The position numbers and the translations under genes were made by a program. This document shows, piece after piece, positions 7,976 to 16,705 of a stretch of 64,000 nucleotides of DNA. Numbering within the stretch: the first letter of the stretch is position 1; every line of letters starts with the position of its first letter. The stretch covers positions 62,001 to 126,000 of the forward strand of contig NZ_VITY01000009.1 in NCBI RefSeq assembly GCF_007993935.1, given 5' to 3'. A model generated the notes under the pieces. It had not been told where the DNA came from and made no database searches. It saw only the letters and a list, made by a program, of their open reading frames with translations. This stretch comes from Bradyrhizobium macuxiense (GTDB lineage Bacteria > Pseudomonadota > Alphaproteobacteria > Rhizobiales > Xanthobacteraceae).

Positions 7976-9634
7976 TCAACTCACCGCCTTCGCCGCCGCG
8001 CGCCCGGCGTTGCGGCCCGAGAACAGGCAGCCGCCGAGGAATGTTCCCTCCAGCGAGCGATAGCCGTGCACGCCGCCGCCGCCGAAGCCGGCGGCTTCGC
8101 CGGCCGCGTAGAGCCCGCGGATGATCTGGTGATCCCTGCCGAACACGCGTGAATCGAGATCGGTCTCGAAGCCGCCGAGCGTCTTGCGGGTCAGGATGTT
8201 GAGCTTCACCGCGATCAGCGGACCGTGCGCGGGATCGAGGATCCGGTGCGGCTTCGCGGTTCGGATCAGCCTGTCGCCGATGTAGCGCCGCGCATTGTGC
8301 AGGTTCATCACCTGCGCATCCTTGACGTAAGGGTTGGTGATCTCGCGGTCGCGCGCCTCGATCTGCGTCCTGATGGCGTCGTGTTGCAACAGGTCATTGC
8401 CTGTGAGCTTGTTCATGGCGACGACGAGGTCGGCGAGATTGTCGCGCACGATGAAGTCGGCGCCGTGCTGCTTGAAGGCCTCCACCGGCGCCGGCGCGCC
8501 CTTGTTGGTGGCGCGCTTGACCGTCATGCGCCAGCTTTTTCCGGTGAGGTCGGGGTTTTGCTCCGAGCCCGACAGCGCGAACTCCTTCTTGATGATGCTC
8601 TGGGTCAGGATGAACCACGAATAATCGTAGCCGGTGCCCATGATGTAATGCAGTTGCCCGAGCGTGTCGGAGCCCGGGAACAGCGGCGCCGGCAGTCGCT
8701 GGCCTGACGCGTCGAACCACATCGACGATGGCCCCGGAAGAATCCGGATGCCGTGACGCGGCCAGATCGGGTTCCAGTTTTGGATGCCCTCGACATAGTG
8801 CCACATGCGGTCGCGGTTGATCAGCCGGCCGCCCGCCTGCTCGGTGATTCCGATCATGCGGCCGTCGACATGCTCGGGCACGCCGGAGATCATGAACTTC
8901 GGCGGTTCGCCGAGCCGCTTCGGCCAGTTCTGCCGCACCAGATCATGATTGCCGCCGATGCCGCCGGAGGCGACGATCACCGCCGGTGCGCGCAACGTAA
9001 AATCACCGACGACGTTGCGCGAGGAACTCTTGCCGCGCTCGACCGAGGTCGTTTCCAGGATCGCGCCGCTGACGCCGTCGACCGCGCCATTGCTGACGCT
9101 GAGCGCATCGACGCGATGGCGGAACTTGAATATCAGCCGTCCGCTCTTGGCGGCCTCGCGCGCGCGGCGCTCGAACGGTTCGACGATGCCGGGGCCGGTG
9201 CCCCAGGTGACGTGGAAGCGCGGCACCGAATTGCCGTGACCCATCGCGTCGTAGCCACCGCGCTCGGCCCAGCCGACCACCGGGAAGATGCGGTGGCCCA
9301 TCGCGCGCAACCAGTCACGTTTCTCGCCCGCCGCGAACGCGACATAGGCTTCGGCCCATTTGCGCGGCCAATGATCCTCGTCACGATCGAAACCCGCAGT
9401 GCCCATCCAGTCCTGCAGCGCGAGTTCGACCGAATCCTTGATGCCGAGCCGGCGTTGTTCCGGCGAATCGACCAGGAACAATCCGCCAAACGACCAGAAG
9501 GCCTGGCCGCCGATGCTCTGTTCCCCCTCCTGGTCGAGCACGATGACGCGCTTGCCGGCGTCGGCGATCTCGGTTGCGGCGACCAGGCCGGCAAGTCCGG
9601 CGCCGATCACGATCACATCTGCATCGTCAGCCAT
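7976..9634 (-). CDS. FAD-binding dehydrogenase, fumarate reductase/ketosteroid dehydrogenase-like flavoprotein
   Basis: A 552-residue flavoprotein. The N-terminal Rossmann motif is VIVIGAGLAGL (residues 7-17), with an acidic end to beta2 (VLDQE). The C-terminal FAD segment has LYAAGEAAGFGGGGVHG and SLEGTFLGG. The family (PRK12834, 'putative FAD-binding dehydrogenase') is related to 3-ketosteroid dehydrogenase and succinate dehydrogenase flavoproteins; its substrate is unproven. The ATG at 9634 was chosen because GGGGGA lies seven bases upstream and the Rossmann fold starts directly after it. An upstream in-frame extension to 9874 lacks protein-like sequence. Confidence 0.85.
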   Translation of the reverse strand: MADDADVIVIGAGLAGLVAATEIADAGKRVIVLDQEGEQSIGGQAFWSFGGLFLVDSPEQRRLGIKDSVELALQDWMGTAGFDRDEDHWPRKWAEAYVAFAAGEKRDWLRAMGHRIFPVVGWAERGGYDAMGHGNSVPRFHVTWGTGPGIVEPFERRAREAAKSGRLIFKFRHRVDALSVSNGAVDGVSGAILETTSVERGKSSSRNVVGDFTLRAPAVIVASGGIGGNHDLVRQNWPKRLGEPPKFMISGVPEHVDGRMIGITEQAGGRLINRDRMWHYVEGIQNWNPIWPRHGIRILPGPSSMWFDASGQRLPAPLFPGSDTLGQLHYIMGTGYDYSWFILTQSIIKKEFALSGSEQNPDLTGKSWRMTVKRATNKGAPAPVEAFKQHGADFIVRDNLADLVVAMNKLTGNDLLQHDAIRTQIEARDREITNPYVKDAQVMNLHNARRYIGDRLIRTAKPHRILDPAHGPLIAVKLNILTRKTLGGFETDLDSRVFGRDHQIIRGLYAAGEAAGFGGGGVHGYRSLEGTFLGGCLFSGRNAGRAAAKAVS

Positions 9635-9912
9635 TTGGATGTCCCCCGTCCCGCCGCGATTCAAGACCGCGCCGTTGTGCGCGGTCAACGCCAAATGGAC
9701 CTTGCCTGTGGCGGCGAAGCACCAAATGGTTGCGGCAAGTTGTTCCAGTTTGGGACCTTTTCCCCACGTCACTGCAGCGTCGGCGCAACACCCAATTTGA
9801 ATTTGTTTTGACCGGCTTCGCTCGTCTGGACAAAAATCCGTCGCCGCAACACGCTCACGATTGTCTTGCATCACAGACCAAACAGATTCGGTTTCGACTG
9901 GGGCTGGCCAAA

Positions 9913-10392
9913 ATGAAGTTGCTGACGGGGTTGCTCGCTGCGGTTCTCCTGCTGGCGGGAATGGGGGCGTCTCAAGCAGTGGTCAGGATCGCCGACGATC
10001 GCGGCGGCAAGATCGGGGTCTATGTCGACAGGTATCAGGACCTGCGCACGTCGGGTGAGACCGTGATCATTGACGGGCTGTGCGCCTCGGCCTGCACCAT
10101 CGTGCTCGGCAAGGTGCCGCATGACCGGATCTGTGTGACCTCACACGCCACGCTCGGCTTCCATGCTGCCTGGGATTACGGCGACAATGGCCGCCCGGTC
10201 CCCAATCCTGAAGCCACCCATATGCTGTACCTGATGTATCCGCCGGCGGTGCGTAAATGGATCACCGATCGCGGTGGCCTGACCCGGCACATGATCTTCC
10301 TGCGCGGCAAGCAACTGCAGGCGCTGTACAAGCCCTGCTACCTCAACGCCCAGGCCTCGGCGCCCAAGGCGACCGCTGAGCCCGCACGCTGA
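9913..10392 (+). CDS. Small exported protein with ClpP-like CASAC and LGxH motifs
   Basis: A 159-residue protein with a signal peptide (LLAAVLLLAGMGASQA). The mature part has IIDGLCASACTIVLG (Ser59) and, 25 residues later, LGFHAAWD (His84). This is the same Ser-to-His spacing as in the ClpP family, and the same pair of motifs appears in the larger protein at 37991-38830 (COG3904-like). I infer a periplasmic ClpP/crotonase-fold protein, possibly a protease. Family membership and activity are not established. It is a single gene, divergent from the FAD dehydrogenase across 278 bp that hold nothing else recognisable. Confidence 0.65.
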   Translation: MKLLTGLLAAVLLLAGMGASQAVVRIADDRGGKIGVYVDRYQDLRTSGETVIIDGLCASACTIVLGKVPHDRICVTSHATLGFHAAWDYGDNGRPVPNPEATHMLYLMYPPAVRKWITDRGGLTRHMIFLRGKQLQALYKPCYLNAQASAPKATAEPAR

Positions 10393-10421
10393 GCCGCTGA
10401 TCCCGGTCCAACATCCTCTCG

Positions 10422-10449
10422 CGTCATGGCCGGCGAGCCCACCATGACG
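10422..10449. repeat. Short hairpin repeat
   Basis: An eight-base perfect inverted repeat CGTCATGG / CCATGACG (10422-10429 with 10442-10449) lies 30 bases after the preceding stop. It resembles fragments of dispersed Bradyrhizobium repeats and may also serve as a terminator-like hairpin, though no T-run follows. Confidence 0.5.
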
Positions 10450-10544
10450 AGGGGGGGCGCGGCGGATATCGCCTCGCTATCATTTGACGGAATGCGACCG
10501 CCATTGCGCTTGCTGGCTGGAGGAACCCGGCTTATCTCAACCGC

Positions 10545-10733
10545 ATGGTTCAGCCGATCTCCACCCGATCCGAGCTTGTCACGGCTCCGCAGGGCCGGGT
10601 GGCGTCCGCGATCCTGTGGGGCGCTGCCGGAATCGGCGGATTGGCCTTGCTCGCCGCCGCCGCGCTCTGGTTCCACTACGGGACCGCGGTGTTTTTCGAA
10701 ATGATCACGGCCGGCATCGCCGCCTGCTTCTGA
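10545..10733 (+). CDS. Small single-span membrane protein upstream of the SCO gene
   Basis: A 62-residue protein with one long hydrophobic stretch (ILWGAAGIGGLALLAAAALW) and a short hydrophobic C-terminus. It ends 18 bases before the SCO gene and is probably co-transcribed with it. No family is recognised. The ribosome binding site is weak (GGAGG lies over 20 bases upstream), which lowers confidence. A role in cytochrome oxidase assembly would be guilt by association only. Confidence 0.55.
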   Translation: MVQPISTRSELVTAPQGRVASAILWGAAGIGGLALLAAAALWFHYGTAVFFEMITAGIAACF

Positions 10734-10751
10734 CAAGGACGCCCCTGCATC

Positions 10752-11342
10752 ATGCCCCGGACCACTCGCCCATTGGTGATCTTCGCTGCCTTCGCGGGCA
10801 GTCTGGCGGTCGGCCTGTTCCTCATGTTGTGGGCGGTCGGCGGCTTGCGCACCGTCGCCGCGCCAGCCGCGATCGGTGGGCCGTTCCAGCTCACCGACCA
10901 GGCCGGCCAGACCGTCACCGACAAGAATCTCCAGGGCAAGCCGACGCTGATCTTCTTCGGCTTCACCCATTGCCCGGACATCTGCCCGACCTCACTGTTC
11001 GAGATTTCCGAGGTCCTGAAGGCGATGGGCAAGGACGCCGACCGCGTGAATGCCTATTTCGTCTCGGTCGATCCGGAACGCGACACCGCCACGGCGATGA
11101 AGGACTACCTGTCGAGCTTCGATCCGCACCTCAAGGGCTTGACCGGCGAGCCGGCCGCGATCGCCAAGGTGCTGTCGAGCTACCGTGTCTACGCCAAGAA
11201 GGTGCCGCTGAAGGATGGCGACTACACGATGGATCACACCGCGCTAATCTATCTGATGGACCGCGACGGCCATTTCGTCGCGCCGTTCAATCTGAAACGG
11301 ACGCCGGAAGAGGCGGCCGCCGATCTCAAGCGGTATCTCTGA
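10752..11342 (+). CDS. SCO1/SenC-family copper chaperone
   Basis: A 196-residue thioredoxin-fold protein with an N-terminal membrane anchor (about 8-30). The copper ligands are present: the CPDIC motif at C74 and C78 and a distal His162 in MDHTALIYL. The FGFTHCPDICPTSL and FVSVDPERDT blocks are diagnostic. SCO proteins deliver copper to the CuA site of cytochrome oxidase or keep its cysteines reduced, facing the periplasm. No oxidase genes are in the window. Confidence 0.92.
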   Translation: MPRTTRPLVIFAAFAGSLAVGLFLMLWAVGGLRTVAAPAAIGGPFQLTDQAGQTVTDKNLQGKPTLIFFGFTHCPDICPTSLFEISEVLKAMGKDADRVNAYFVSVDPERDTATAMKDYLSSFDPHLKGLTGEPAAIAKVLSSYRVYAKKVPLKDGDYTMDHTALIYLMDRDGHFVAPFNLKRTPEEAAADLKRYL

Positions 11343-11432
11343 CCGCCATTTCCGGCCCAGATTAACCCATTCGGCGCTCGCATCAGGCGCCGGATGGTCT
11401 ATAAGCCGTTCAATTCCCTGATATTGCCGGTT

Positions 11433-12467
11433 ATGCCGAATCTGTCCGCCCAACCCTTTGCCGTCCGTTCGCGCCAGCTTCGCCTGGCCGCGGCAATGAT
11501 GGCGGTTGCCGGGCTGGCCGTGGCGGGGCCGGCAGTTGCGCAGACGCCTCCGGCGACGGCGCCGCAGGCACCGGCGGCCAAGATGGCTCCCGCACCGGCC
11601 GCGCCTGCCAAGCCCGCCCCCGTACCAGTGGCGCCCGCGACGCCCCCGTCGGCTGCCGCCTCGTCGGCGCCGAACCAGCCTGCCAAGGCGGCCGAGGCCG
11701 CGCCGCAGGCGGTGCCGGGCTTCTGGGACCCGCGGCGGCGGCCGGATCGGCCGGACCTGTCGCGCCTCACCGTGATCCGCTTCCTGACCGAGACCGATTA
11801 TCCGCCGTTCAACTTCACCGGCCCGGACGGCAATCCGGCCGGCTTCAATGTCGACCTGGCGCGCTCGCTGTGCGACGAGATCAAGGTCACCTGCACCATC
11901 CAGATGCGGCGCTTCGAGACCTTGATCGATGCGCTCGCCACCAACCGCGGTGACGCCATCATCGCGTCGATGGCGGTGACGCCGCAGCTGCGCGCCAAGG
12001 TCGATTTCACCGATCCCTATTACCGCGCGCCGGCCCGCTTCGTGTCGCGCCGCGACAATGTGATGCCGGAAATCCGCCCGGAATATCTCGAGGGCAAGAA
12101 GGTCGGCGTCATCGCCGGCACCTCGCACGAGGCCTACCTCAAGGCGATGTTCACCGACGCCGAGATCCATTCCTATCCGGACAACGACACGCTGCGCGCG
12201 GCGCTGCGCCGCGGCGAGGTCGACTTCATCTTCGGCGACGCGATCTCGCTTGCATTCTGGATCAACGGTACCGATTCCGCCGAGTGCTGTGCGTTTTCCG
12301 GCGGCCCCTTCGTCGAGAGCCGCTATTTCGGTGAGGGCGTCGGCATCGCCGTTCGCAAGGGCAACGATCTGCTCCGGCAGTCCCTGAACTGGGCGCTGTT
12401 CCGGATATGGGAAAAAGGCCGCTTCACCGATCTGTGGCTGCGCTATTTCTCGATCAGCCCGTTCTGA
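11433..12467 (+). CDS. ABC-type amino-acid-like solute-binding protein (SBP family 3) with Ala/Pro-rich linker
   Basis: A 344-residue exported protein. A signal peptide (MMAVAGLAVAGPAVAQ) is followed by a roughly 65-residue Ala/Pro-rich linker and then a family 3 solute-binding domain (TETDYPPFNFTGPDGNPAGFNVDLA, VDFTDPYYRAPARF, VGVIAGTSHEAYL). It should bind an amino acid or similar polar ligand in the periplasm. No transporter permease or ATPase lies nearby, so the partner is unknown or it has a non-transport role. The start is uncertain: an upstream ATG at 11394 adds 13 residues, and neither has a good ribosome binding site. Confidence 0.8.
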   Translation: MPNLSAQPFAVRSRQLRLAAAMMAVAGLAVAGPAVAQTPPATAPQAPAAKMAPAPAAPAKPAPVPVAPATPPSAAASSAPNQPAKAAEAAPQAVPGFWDPRRRPDRPDLSRLTVIRFLTETDYPPFNFTGPDGNPAGFNVDLARSLCDEIKVTCTIQMRRFETLIDALATNRGDAIIASMAVTPQLRAKVDFTDPYYRAPARFVSRRDNVMPEIRPEYLEGKKVGVIAGTSHEAYLKAMFTDAEIHSYPDNDTLRAALRRGEVDFIFGDAISLAFWINGTDSAECCAFSGGPFVESRYFGEGVGIAVRKGNDLLRQSLNWALFRIWEKGRFTDLWLRYFSISPF

Positions 12468-12487
12468 CGCGGCGCGATGTTATCCGC

Positions 12488-12571
12488 CGTCGTTGCGAGC
12501 GAAGCGAAGCAATCCATGCCTCACCGCGGGGATAGATGGATTGCTTCGTCGCTTCGCTCCTCGCAATGACG
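12488..12571. repeat. Palindromic repeat, family A (copy 2)
   Basis: The arms CGTTGCGAGCGAAGCG and CTTCGCTCCTCGCAATGACG flank a short centre. It sits in the gap between the solute-binding protein and lysK, and matches the copies at 7115 and 25994. Confidence 0.85.
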
Positions 12572-12653
12572 GTTTGGGGCGAGTTGGCCCCAAACTTTGC
12601 ATTTTGCCGCGAAAGCGTTAGTTTTCGCGGCCTTTTTGGAGAAAGCCTGAAGA

Positions 12654-14306
12654 ATGTCCGTGATTGATCTTGCCGCCAGCCCGAGCGACCTGCGGGCGCT
12701 CGCCGAACAATCCAACGCCTGGCCGTTCGAGCAGGCAAAAGCGATTGTGGCGCGGCTGAAGAAAAATCCCAAGGATAATCCAAAGCACGAGGTGCTGTTC
12801 GAGACCGGCTATGGCCCGTCGGGCCTGCCGCATATCGGCACCTTCGGCGAGGTCGCGCGCACCACGATGGTGCGCCACGCCTTCCGCGTGCTGACCGAGG
12901 ATAAGATCAAGACGCGCCTGCTCGCCTTCTCCGACGACATGGACGGCCTGCGCAAGGTGCCGGACAACGTGCCGAACAAGGAGATGCTCGAACAGCATCT
13001 CGGCAAGCCGCTGACCAAGGTGCCCGATCCGTTCGGCACCCATCCGAGCTTCGGCCAGCACAACAACGCGCGGCTGCGCGCCTTCCTCGACCAGTTCGGC
13101 TTCGACTACGAATTCGCGAGCTCGACCGAGTATTACACTTCAGGCCGGTTCGATGCCGCGCTGCTGCGCATGCTGGAGCGGATCGAGAAGGTGATGGCGA
13201 TCATGCTGCCGTCGCTGCGCGAGGAGCGCGCGGCGAGCTACTCGCCGTTCCTGCCGATCTGTCCGCGCACCGGCCTCGTGCTCTACGTGCCGGTGACGGC
13301 GCATGACGCCAAGGCCGGCACGATTTCGTACGAGGATCCCGAGACCAAGGAGAGCGTCACCGTTCCGGTCACCGGCGGCCGCTGCAAGCTGCAATGGAAG
13401 CCGGACTGGGCGATGCGCTGGTACGCGCTCGGCGTCGACTATGAAATGGCCGGCAAGGACCTGATCGATTCGGTGAAGCTGTCGGCCAAGATCTGCTCGG
13501 CACTCGGCGGCACGCCGCCGGAAGGCTTCAACTACGAACTGTTCCTCGACGAGAAGGGCCAGAAGATCTCGAAGTCGAAGGGCAACGGCCTGACCATCGA
13601 CGAGTGGCTGCGCTATGCCTCGCCGGAATCGCTGTCGCTGTTCATGTATCGCGAGCCGAAGGCGGCGAAGCGGCTCTATTTCGACGTCATCCCGCGCAAT
13701 GTCGACGACTACCAGCAGTTTCTCGACGGCTTCACGCGGCAGGAGGCACGGCAGCAGCTGCAAAATCCGGTCTGGCACATCCATTCCGGCAAGCCGCCGC
13801 AGGCCGACATGCCGGTCACCTTCCAGCTCTTGCTGACGCTGGTGTCGTCGTCGAACGCGGAGAATGCCGAGACGCTGTGGGGTTTCATCGGCCGCTATCG
13901 TCCGGGCGTGACGCCCGAGAGCCATCCGAAGCTCGATGCGATGGTCGGCTATGCCATCAACTACTATCGCGACTTCGTGGCGCCCACGAAACAGTTCCGC
14001 GAACCGACCGATGGCGAACGAGCCGCGCTGCAGGATCTGCGCGATGCGCTCGCCAACATGCCGGCAAGCGCGACCGCGGAAGACATCCAGAACGTGGTCT
14101 ACGAGATCGGCCGTCGCGAGCCGTTCCTCGACATGGTCAAGAAGGGCAAGGACGGCCGCCCCGGCGTGTCGCTCGACTGGTTCAACATGCTCTACCAGGT
14201 GCTGCTTGGCCAGGAGAAAGGCCCGCGCTTCGGCTCCTTCGTCGCGGTCTACGGCGTGCAGAACGCGGTCAACATGATCGACGGCGCGCTGGCGCGGTCG
14301 TCATAG
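12654..14306 (+). CDS. lysK: Lysine--tRNA ligase, class I
   Basis: A 550-residue class I lysyl-tRNA synthetase, which charges tRNA-Lys in the cytoplasm. The class I signatures are present: the HIGH-like HIGT at 60-63 within GPSGLPHIGTFGE, and KISKSKG at 304-310. Class I LysRS is typical of archaea, spirochaetes and many alphaproteobacteria and is unrelated to the class II enzyme of most bacteria. The ATG at 12654 follows GGAGAAAGCC. It is transcribed alone and flanked by palindromic repeats on both sides. Confidence 0.96.
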   Translation: MSVIDLAASPSDLRALAEQSNAWPFEQAKAIVARLKKNPKDNPKHEVLFETGYGPSGLPHIGTFGEVARTTMVRHAFRVLTEDKIKTRLLAFSDDMDGLRKVPDNVPNKEMLEQHLGKPLTKVPDPFGTHPSFGQHNNARLRAFLDQFGFDYEFASSTEYYTSGRFDAALLRMLERIEKVMAIMLPSLREERAASYSPFLPICPRTGLVLYVPVTAHDAKAGTISYEDPETKESVTVPVTGGRCKLQWKPDWAMRWYALGVDYEMAGKDLIDSVKLSAKICSALGGTPPEGFNYELFLDEKGQKISKSKGNGLTIDEWLRYASPESLSLFMYREPKAAKRLYFDVIPRNVDDYQQFLDGFTRQEARQQLQNPVWHIHSGKPPQADMPVTFQLLLTLVSSSNAENAETLWGFIGRYRPGVTPESHPKLDAMVGYAINYYRDFVAPTKQFREPTDGERAALQDLRDALANMPASATAEDIQNVVYEIGRREPFLDMVKKGKDGRPGVSLDWFNMLYQVLLGQEKGPRFGSFVAVYGVQNAVNMIDGALARSS

Positions 14307-14318
14307 TTCGACGGACGT

Positions 14319-14406
14319 GTAGCCCGGATGGAGCGAAGCGAAATCCGGGGACCATCTCCCAGCGGCCTCAGGCGCCCCGGATTTCGCTTCGCTCCATCCG
14401 GGCTAC
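14319..14406. repeat. Palindromic repeat, family B (copy 1)
   Basis: Outer arms GTAGCCCGGATGGAGCGAAG and CTTCGCTCCATCCGGGCTAC are near-perfect complements. Other copies lie at 17803-17887 and 59376-59460. It could terminate lysK transcription as a hairpin. Confidence 0.9.
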
Positions 14407-14545
14407 CGCTGCGGCGCTAGGCCGCAAAAACCAGATGGCTGATCCCCGGCAATTTCACCGGAGGTCAGCGCCGGACTGCGCTACACTTGCTCCATAAAAT
14501 CAGCACGGCCTCCATCGAGCGGCCGGCACAGATGGGAGCATGCGC

Positions 14546-15331
14546 ATGCAGTTCAGGGTTTCGCCGACATCGCTGCAGGACAGTTCGAGCGCCGAGGAAT
14601 GGCAGGCGCGGGTCGATCTCGCAGCCGCGCATCGGCTCGCTTACATCCACGGCTTTTCGGAAGGCATCTTCAATCATCTCACCTTCGTGGTTCCCGGCCG
14701 CAGCGACCGCTACTACCAGATCCCGTTCGGCATGCACTGGTCGGAGGTAACCGCGTCGTCCTTCATGGAGGTCGGCATCGACGATGCCGAGGTGAAGCGC
14801 GGCGAGGGTGAAGTCGAGCGCTCCTGCTATTGCATCCACGCGCCGATCCACAAGGCATTGCCGCAGGCCAAGGCGGTGTTCCACACCCATATGCCGTATG
14901 CCAGCGCGCTGACGCGGCTCGAGGATCCGCGCATCAAGGAGATCGGGCAGACCGAGGTCGGGCTGTCGGAGGCGATCGCCTATGACGATCTCTACACCGG
15001 CCCTGCGCTGGATCCCGAGGAAGGCGCGCGGCTCGCCAGGGTGATCGGCAACAAGACCATCCTGTTCATGGCCAACCATGGCATCTCGACCGTCGGCGAG
15101 ACCGTGGCCGATGCCTATGACCGGCTCTATTACATCGAGCGCGCCGCGCAGGTGCAGATCTACGCGATGTGGACCCAGCAGCCGCTCAAGCAATTGCCGC
15201 AGCATGTGGTGGAGAAGACCAAGCGCGATTTCCGCGACGACCATCTCTACAACGGCCCGAGCCCGTCGCAGCGGCACTTCGATGCGCTGAAGCGGATGCT
15301 GGACCGCAAGGAGCCGGACTACGCGACGTAA
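14546..15331 (+). CDS. Class II aldolase/adducin-family protein
   Basis: A 261-residue protein of the class II aldolase/adducin fold. The metal-binding His motif is HTHMPYASALTR, a second His lies in MANHGISTVGE, and the HGFSEGIFNHLT segment sits near the N-terminus. Bacterial members of this branch act on small sugar phosphates or hydroxy acids, or have unknown roles. The ATG at 14546 was preferred because GGGAG lies seven bases upstream; the ATG at 14540 is too close to it. It is a single gene with repeats on both sides. Confidence 0.85.
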   Translation: MQFRVSPTSLQDSSSAEEWQARVDLAAAHRLAYIHGFSEGIFNHLTFVVPGRSDRYYQIPFGMHWSEVTASSFMEVGIDDAEVKRGEGEVERSCYCIHAPIHKALPQAKAVFHTHMPYASALTRLEDPRIKEIGQTEVGLSEAIAYDDLYTGPALDPEEGARLARVIGNKTILFMANHGISTVGETVADAYDRLYYIERAAQVQIYAMWTQQPLKQLPQHVVEKTKRDFRDDHLYNGPSPSQRHFDALKRMLDRKEPDYAT

Positions 15332-15361
15332 GGGGCGTTCCGAACGTACCGCGATCTCCGC

Positions 15362-15484
15362 CGTCGTCCCGGCAAAAGCCGGGACCCATAACCACAGGGC
15401 TGGATTGTTAGAGCAGGCTGTGGCCCCAGCGTGTGTAAGCAATGCTGCGCGGTGGTTATGGCTCCCGGCCTACGCCGGGACGAC
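15362..15484. repeat. Palindromic repeat, family D (copy 1)
   Basis: The outer arms are CGTCGTCCCGGC and GCCGGGACGACG, and an inner ACCCATAACCACAGGG has a partly complementary GGTTATGGCTCCC partner. It is similar to the elements at 29716-29846 and 58223-58347. Confidence 0.8.
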
Positions 15485-15507
15485 GATGGTGGTGACTGCA
15501 TCGCCTA

Positions 15508-16161
15508 TTACTGGCTCGCCCACACCACACGCGCGATCCAGGCGACCTCCTCGGCATCGAGCATGCGGTCAGGATGCTCCGGATTGAGCGATGCGAGCTC
15601 CAGCACCTTGCCGGTGCGTCGCTTCAATTCCTTCACCATCACCTCGCCGCCGGTCGTGCGCACCACGACGCGATCGCCGCGGCGGATCGCGGTTGCGGGT
15701 GACACCACGATGATGTCGCCCTCGCGATAGGCCGGCTTCATCGAGTCGCCCTCGATCTCCAGCGCATAGGCGTGCTCGTCTGATGTCGCCGGCAGCGCCA
15801 CTTCGTCCCAGCCCTTGCCGGCGGGAAAGCCTGAGTCGTCGAAATAGCCGCCGGCGCCGGCCTGCGCGAAGCCGAGCAACGGCACCGACTGGCCGCCGCG
15901 CGGACCATCGCCGAGCAACTGCACGAAGGTCTCCATGCTGGCATTGCTCGCGGCCAGCGCCTTGGAAAGCGATTCGGTCGAAGGCCAGCGTTCGCGCCCA
16001 TCACCGGTTACGCGCTTGGACTTGTTGAAGGTGGTGGGATCGAGACCGGACTGCTTGGCAAGGCCGGACGGCGACAGGCCGGCACGTTCGGCGAGCCGGT
16101 CGAGCGCGGCCCAGACCTGAGCGTGGGTCAGCGGTCGCGCGGCTTTGGGCTGTTTGGCCAT
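15508..16161 (-). CDS. HTH/S24-peptidase-type transcriptional repressor
   Basis: A 217-residue protein with an N-terminal helix-turn-helix region (WAALDRLAERAGLSPSGLAKQSGLDPTTFNKSKR) and a C-terminal S24 domain. The S24 catalytic Ser lies in EGDSMKPAYREGD and the general-base Lys in EVMVKELKRR. An Ala-Gly pair (FAQAGAGG) before the catalytic domain could be a self-cleavage site as in LexA/CI repressors. No prophage genes are near, so it is probably a chromosomal stress regulator. It is divergent from the DUF952-pyrD pair. ATG 16161 was chosen; ATG 16170 would add three residues. Confidence 0.85.
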   Translation of the reverse strand: MAKQPKAARPLTHAQVWAALDRLAERAGLSPSGLAKQSGLDPTTFNKSKRVTGDGRERWPSTESLSKALAASNASMETFVQLLGDGPRGGQSVPLLGFAQAGAGGYFDDSGFPAGKGWDEVALPATSDEHAYALEIEGDSMKPAYREGDIIVVSPATAIRRGDRVVVRTTGGEVMVKELKRRTGKVLELASLNPEHPDRMLDAEEVAWIARVVWASQ

Positions 16162-16360
16162 CGAGGACATCCCGGATGGTAGGAATTATTGCCTGAAACT
16201 TCGATTTTCGCAAATCTGCCGCCGGATGTGGCGCGACACCGCTTGAGTTGCGCCGCGACCGCCGATACGGTCCCTCGCTCGCCATATGGCGACTGGGGCA
16301 TTTCCCCTCAAATCCGGATAAAACCCCAAGAGACTCAAGGACAAAAGGGAAGGCCGGGCC

Positions 16361-16705
16361 GTGCCCATGATCTATAAAATCACCCCCGCTTCGGCCTGGC
16401 GCGAGGCCGAGCGGCAGGGCGTGTACCGGGGCAGTGCGGACGACAATCGCGACGGCTTCATCCATTTTTCTACAGCCTCCCAGGTGGCCGAGACCGCGCG
16501 CAAGCACTACCACGGGCAAACCGGCCTGTTCCTGGTTGCGGTCGATGCCGCTGCGCTCGGCGACGCCTTGCGCTGGGAGCGCTCGCGCAATGACGAGCTG
16601 TTCCCGCATCTCTATGGCGAACTCGACCTCGGCGCGGTCACCGAAATCCTCGACCTGCGCGCGCGCTCCGATGGCGGCCACGACGTTCCGGAGCTCAAGC
16701 CGTGA
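16361..16705 (+). CDS. DUF952-family protein
   Basis: A 114-residue DUF952 protein with the family signature DGFIHFSTASQVAETA, a conserved HY...GLFLVAVD strand and LFPHLYGELDL. The fold is related to ADP-ribosyltransferase-like KptA/DUF952 proteins, but no function is proven. A GTG start at 16361 was chosen because AAGGGAAGG lies seven bases upstream; ATG 16367 is the alternative. Its stop overlaps the GTG of pyrD (GTGA), so the two are translationally coupled, a common arrangement in rhizobia. Confidence 0.88.
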   Translation: MPMIYKITPASAWREAERQGVYRGSADDNRDGFIHFSTASQVAETARKHYHGQTGLFLVAVDAAALGDALRWERSRNDELFPHLYGELDLGAVTEILDLRARSDGGHDVPELKP

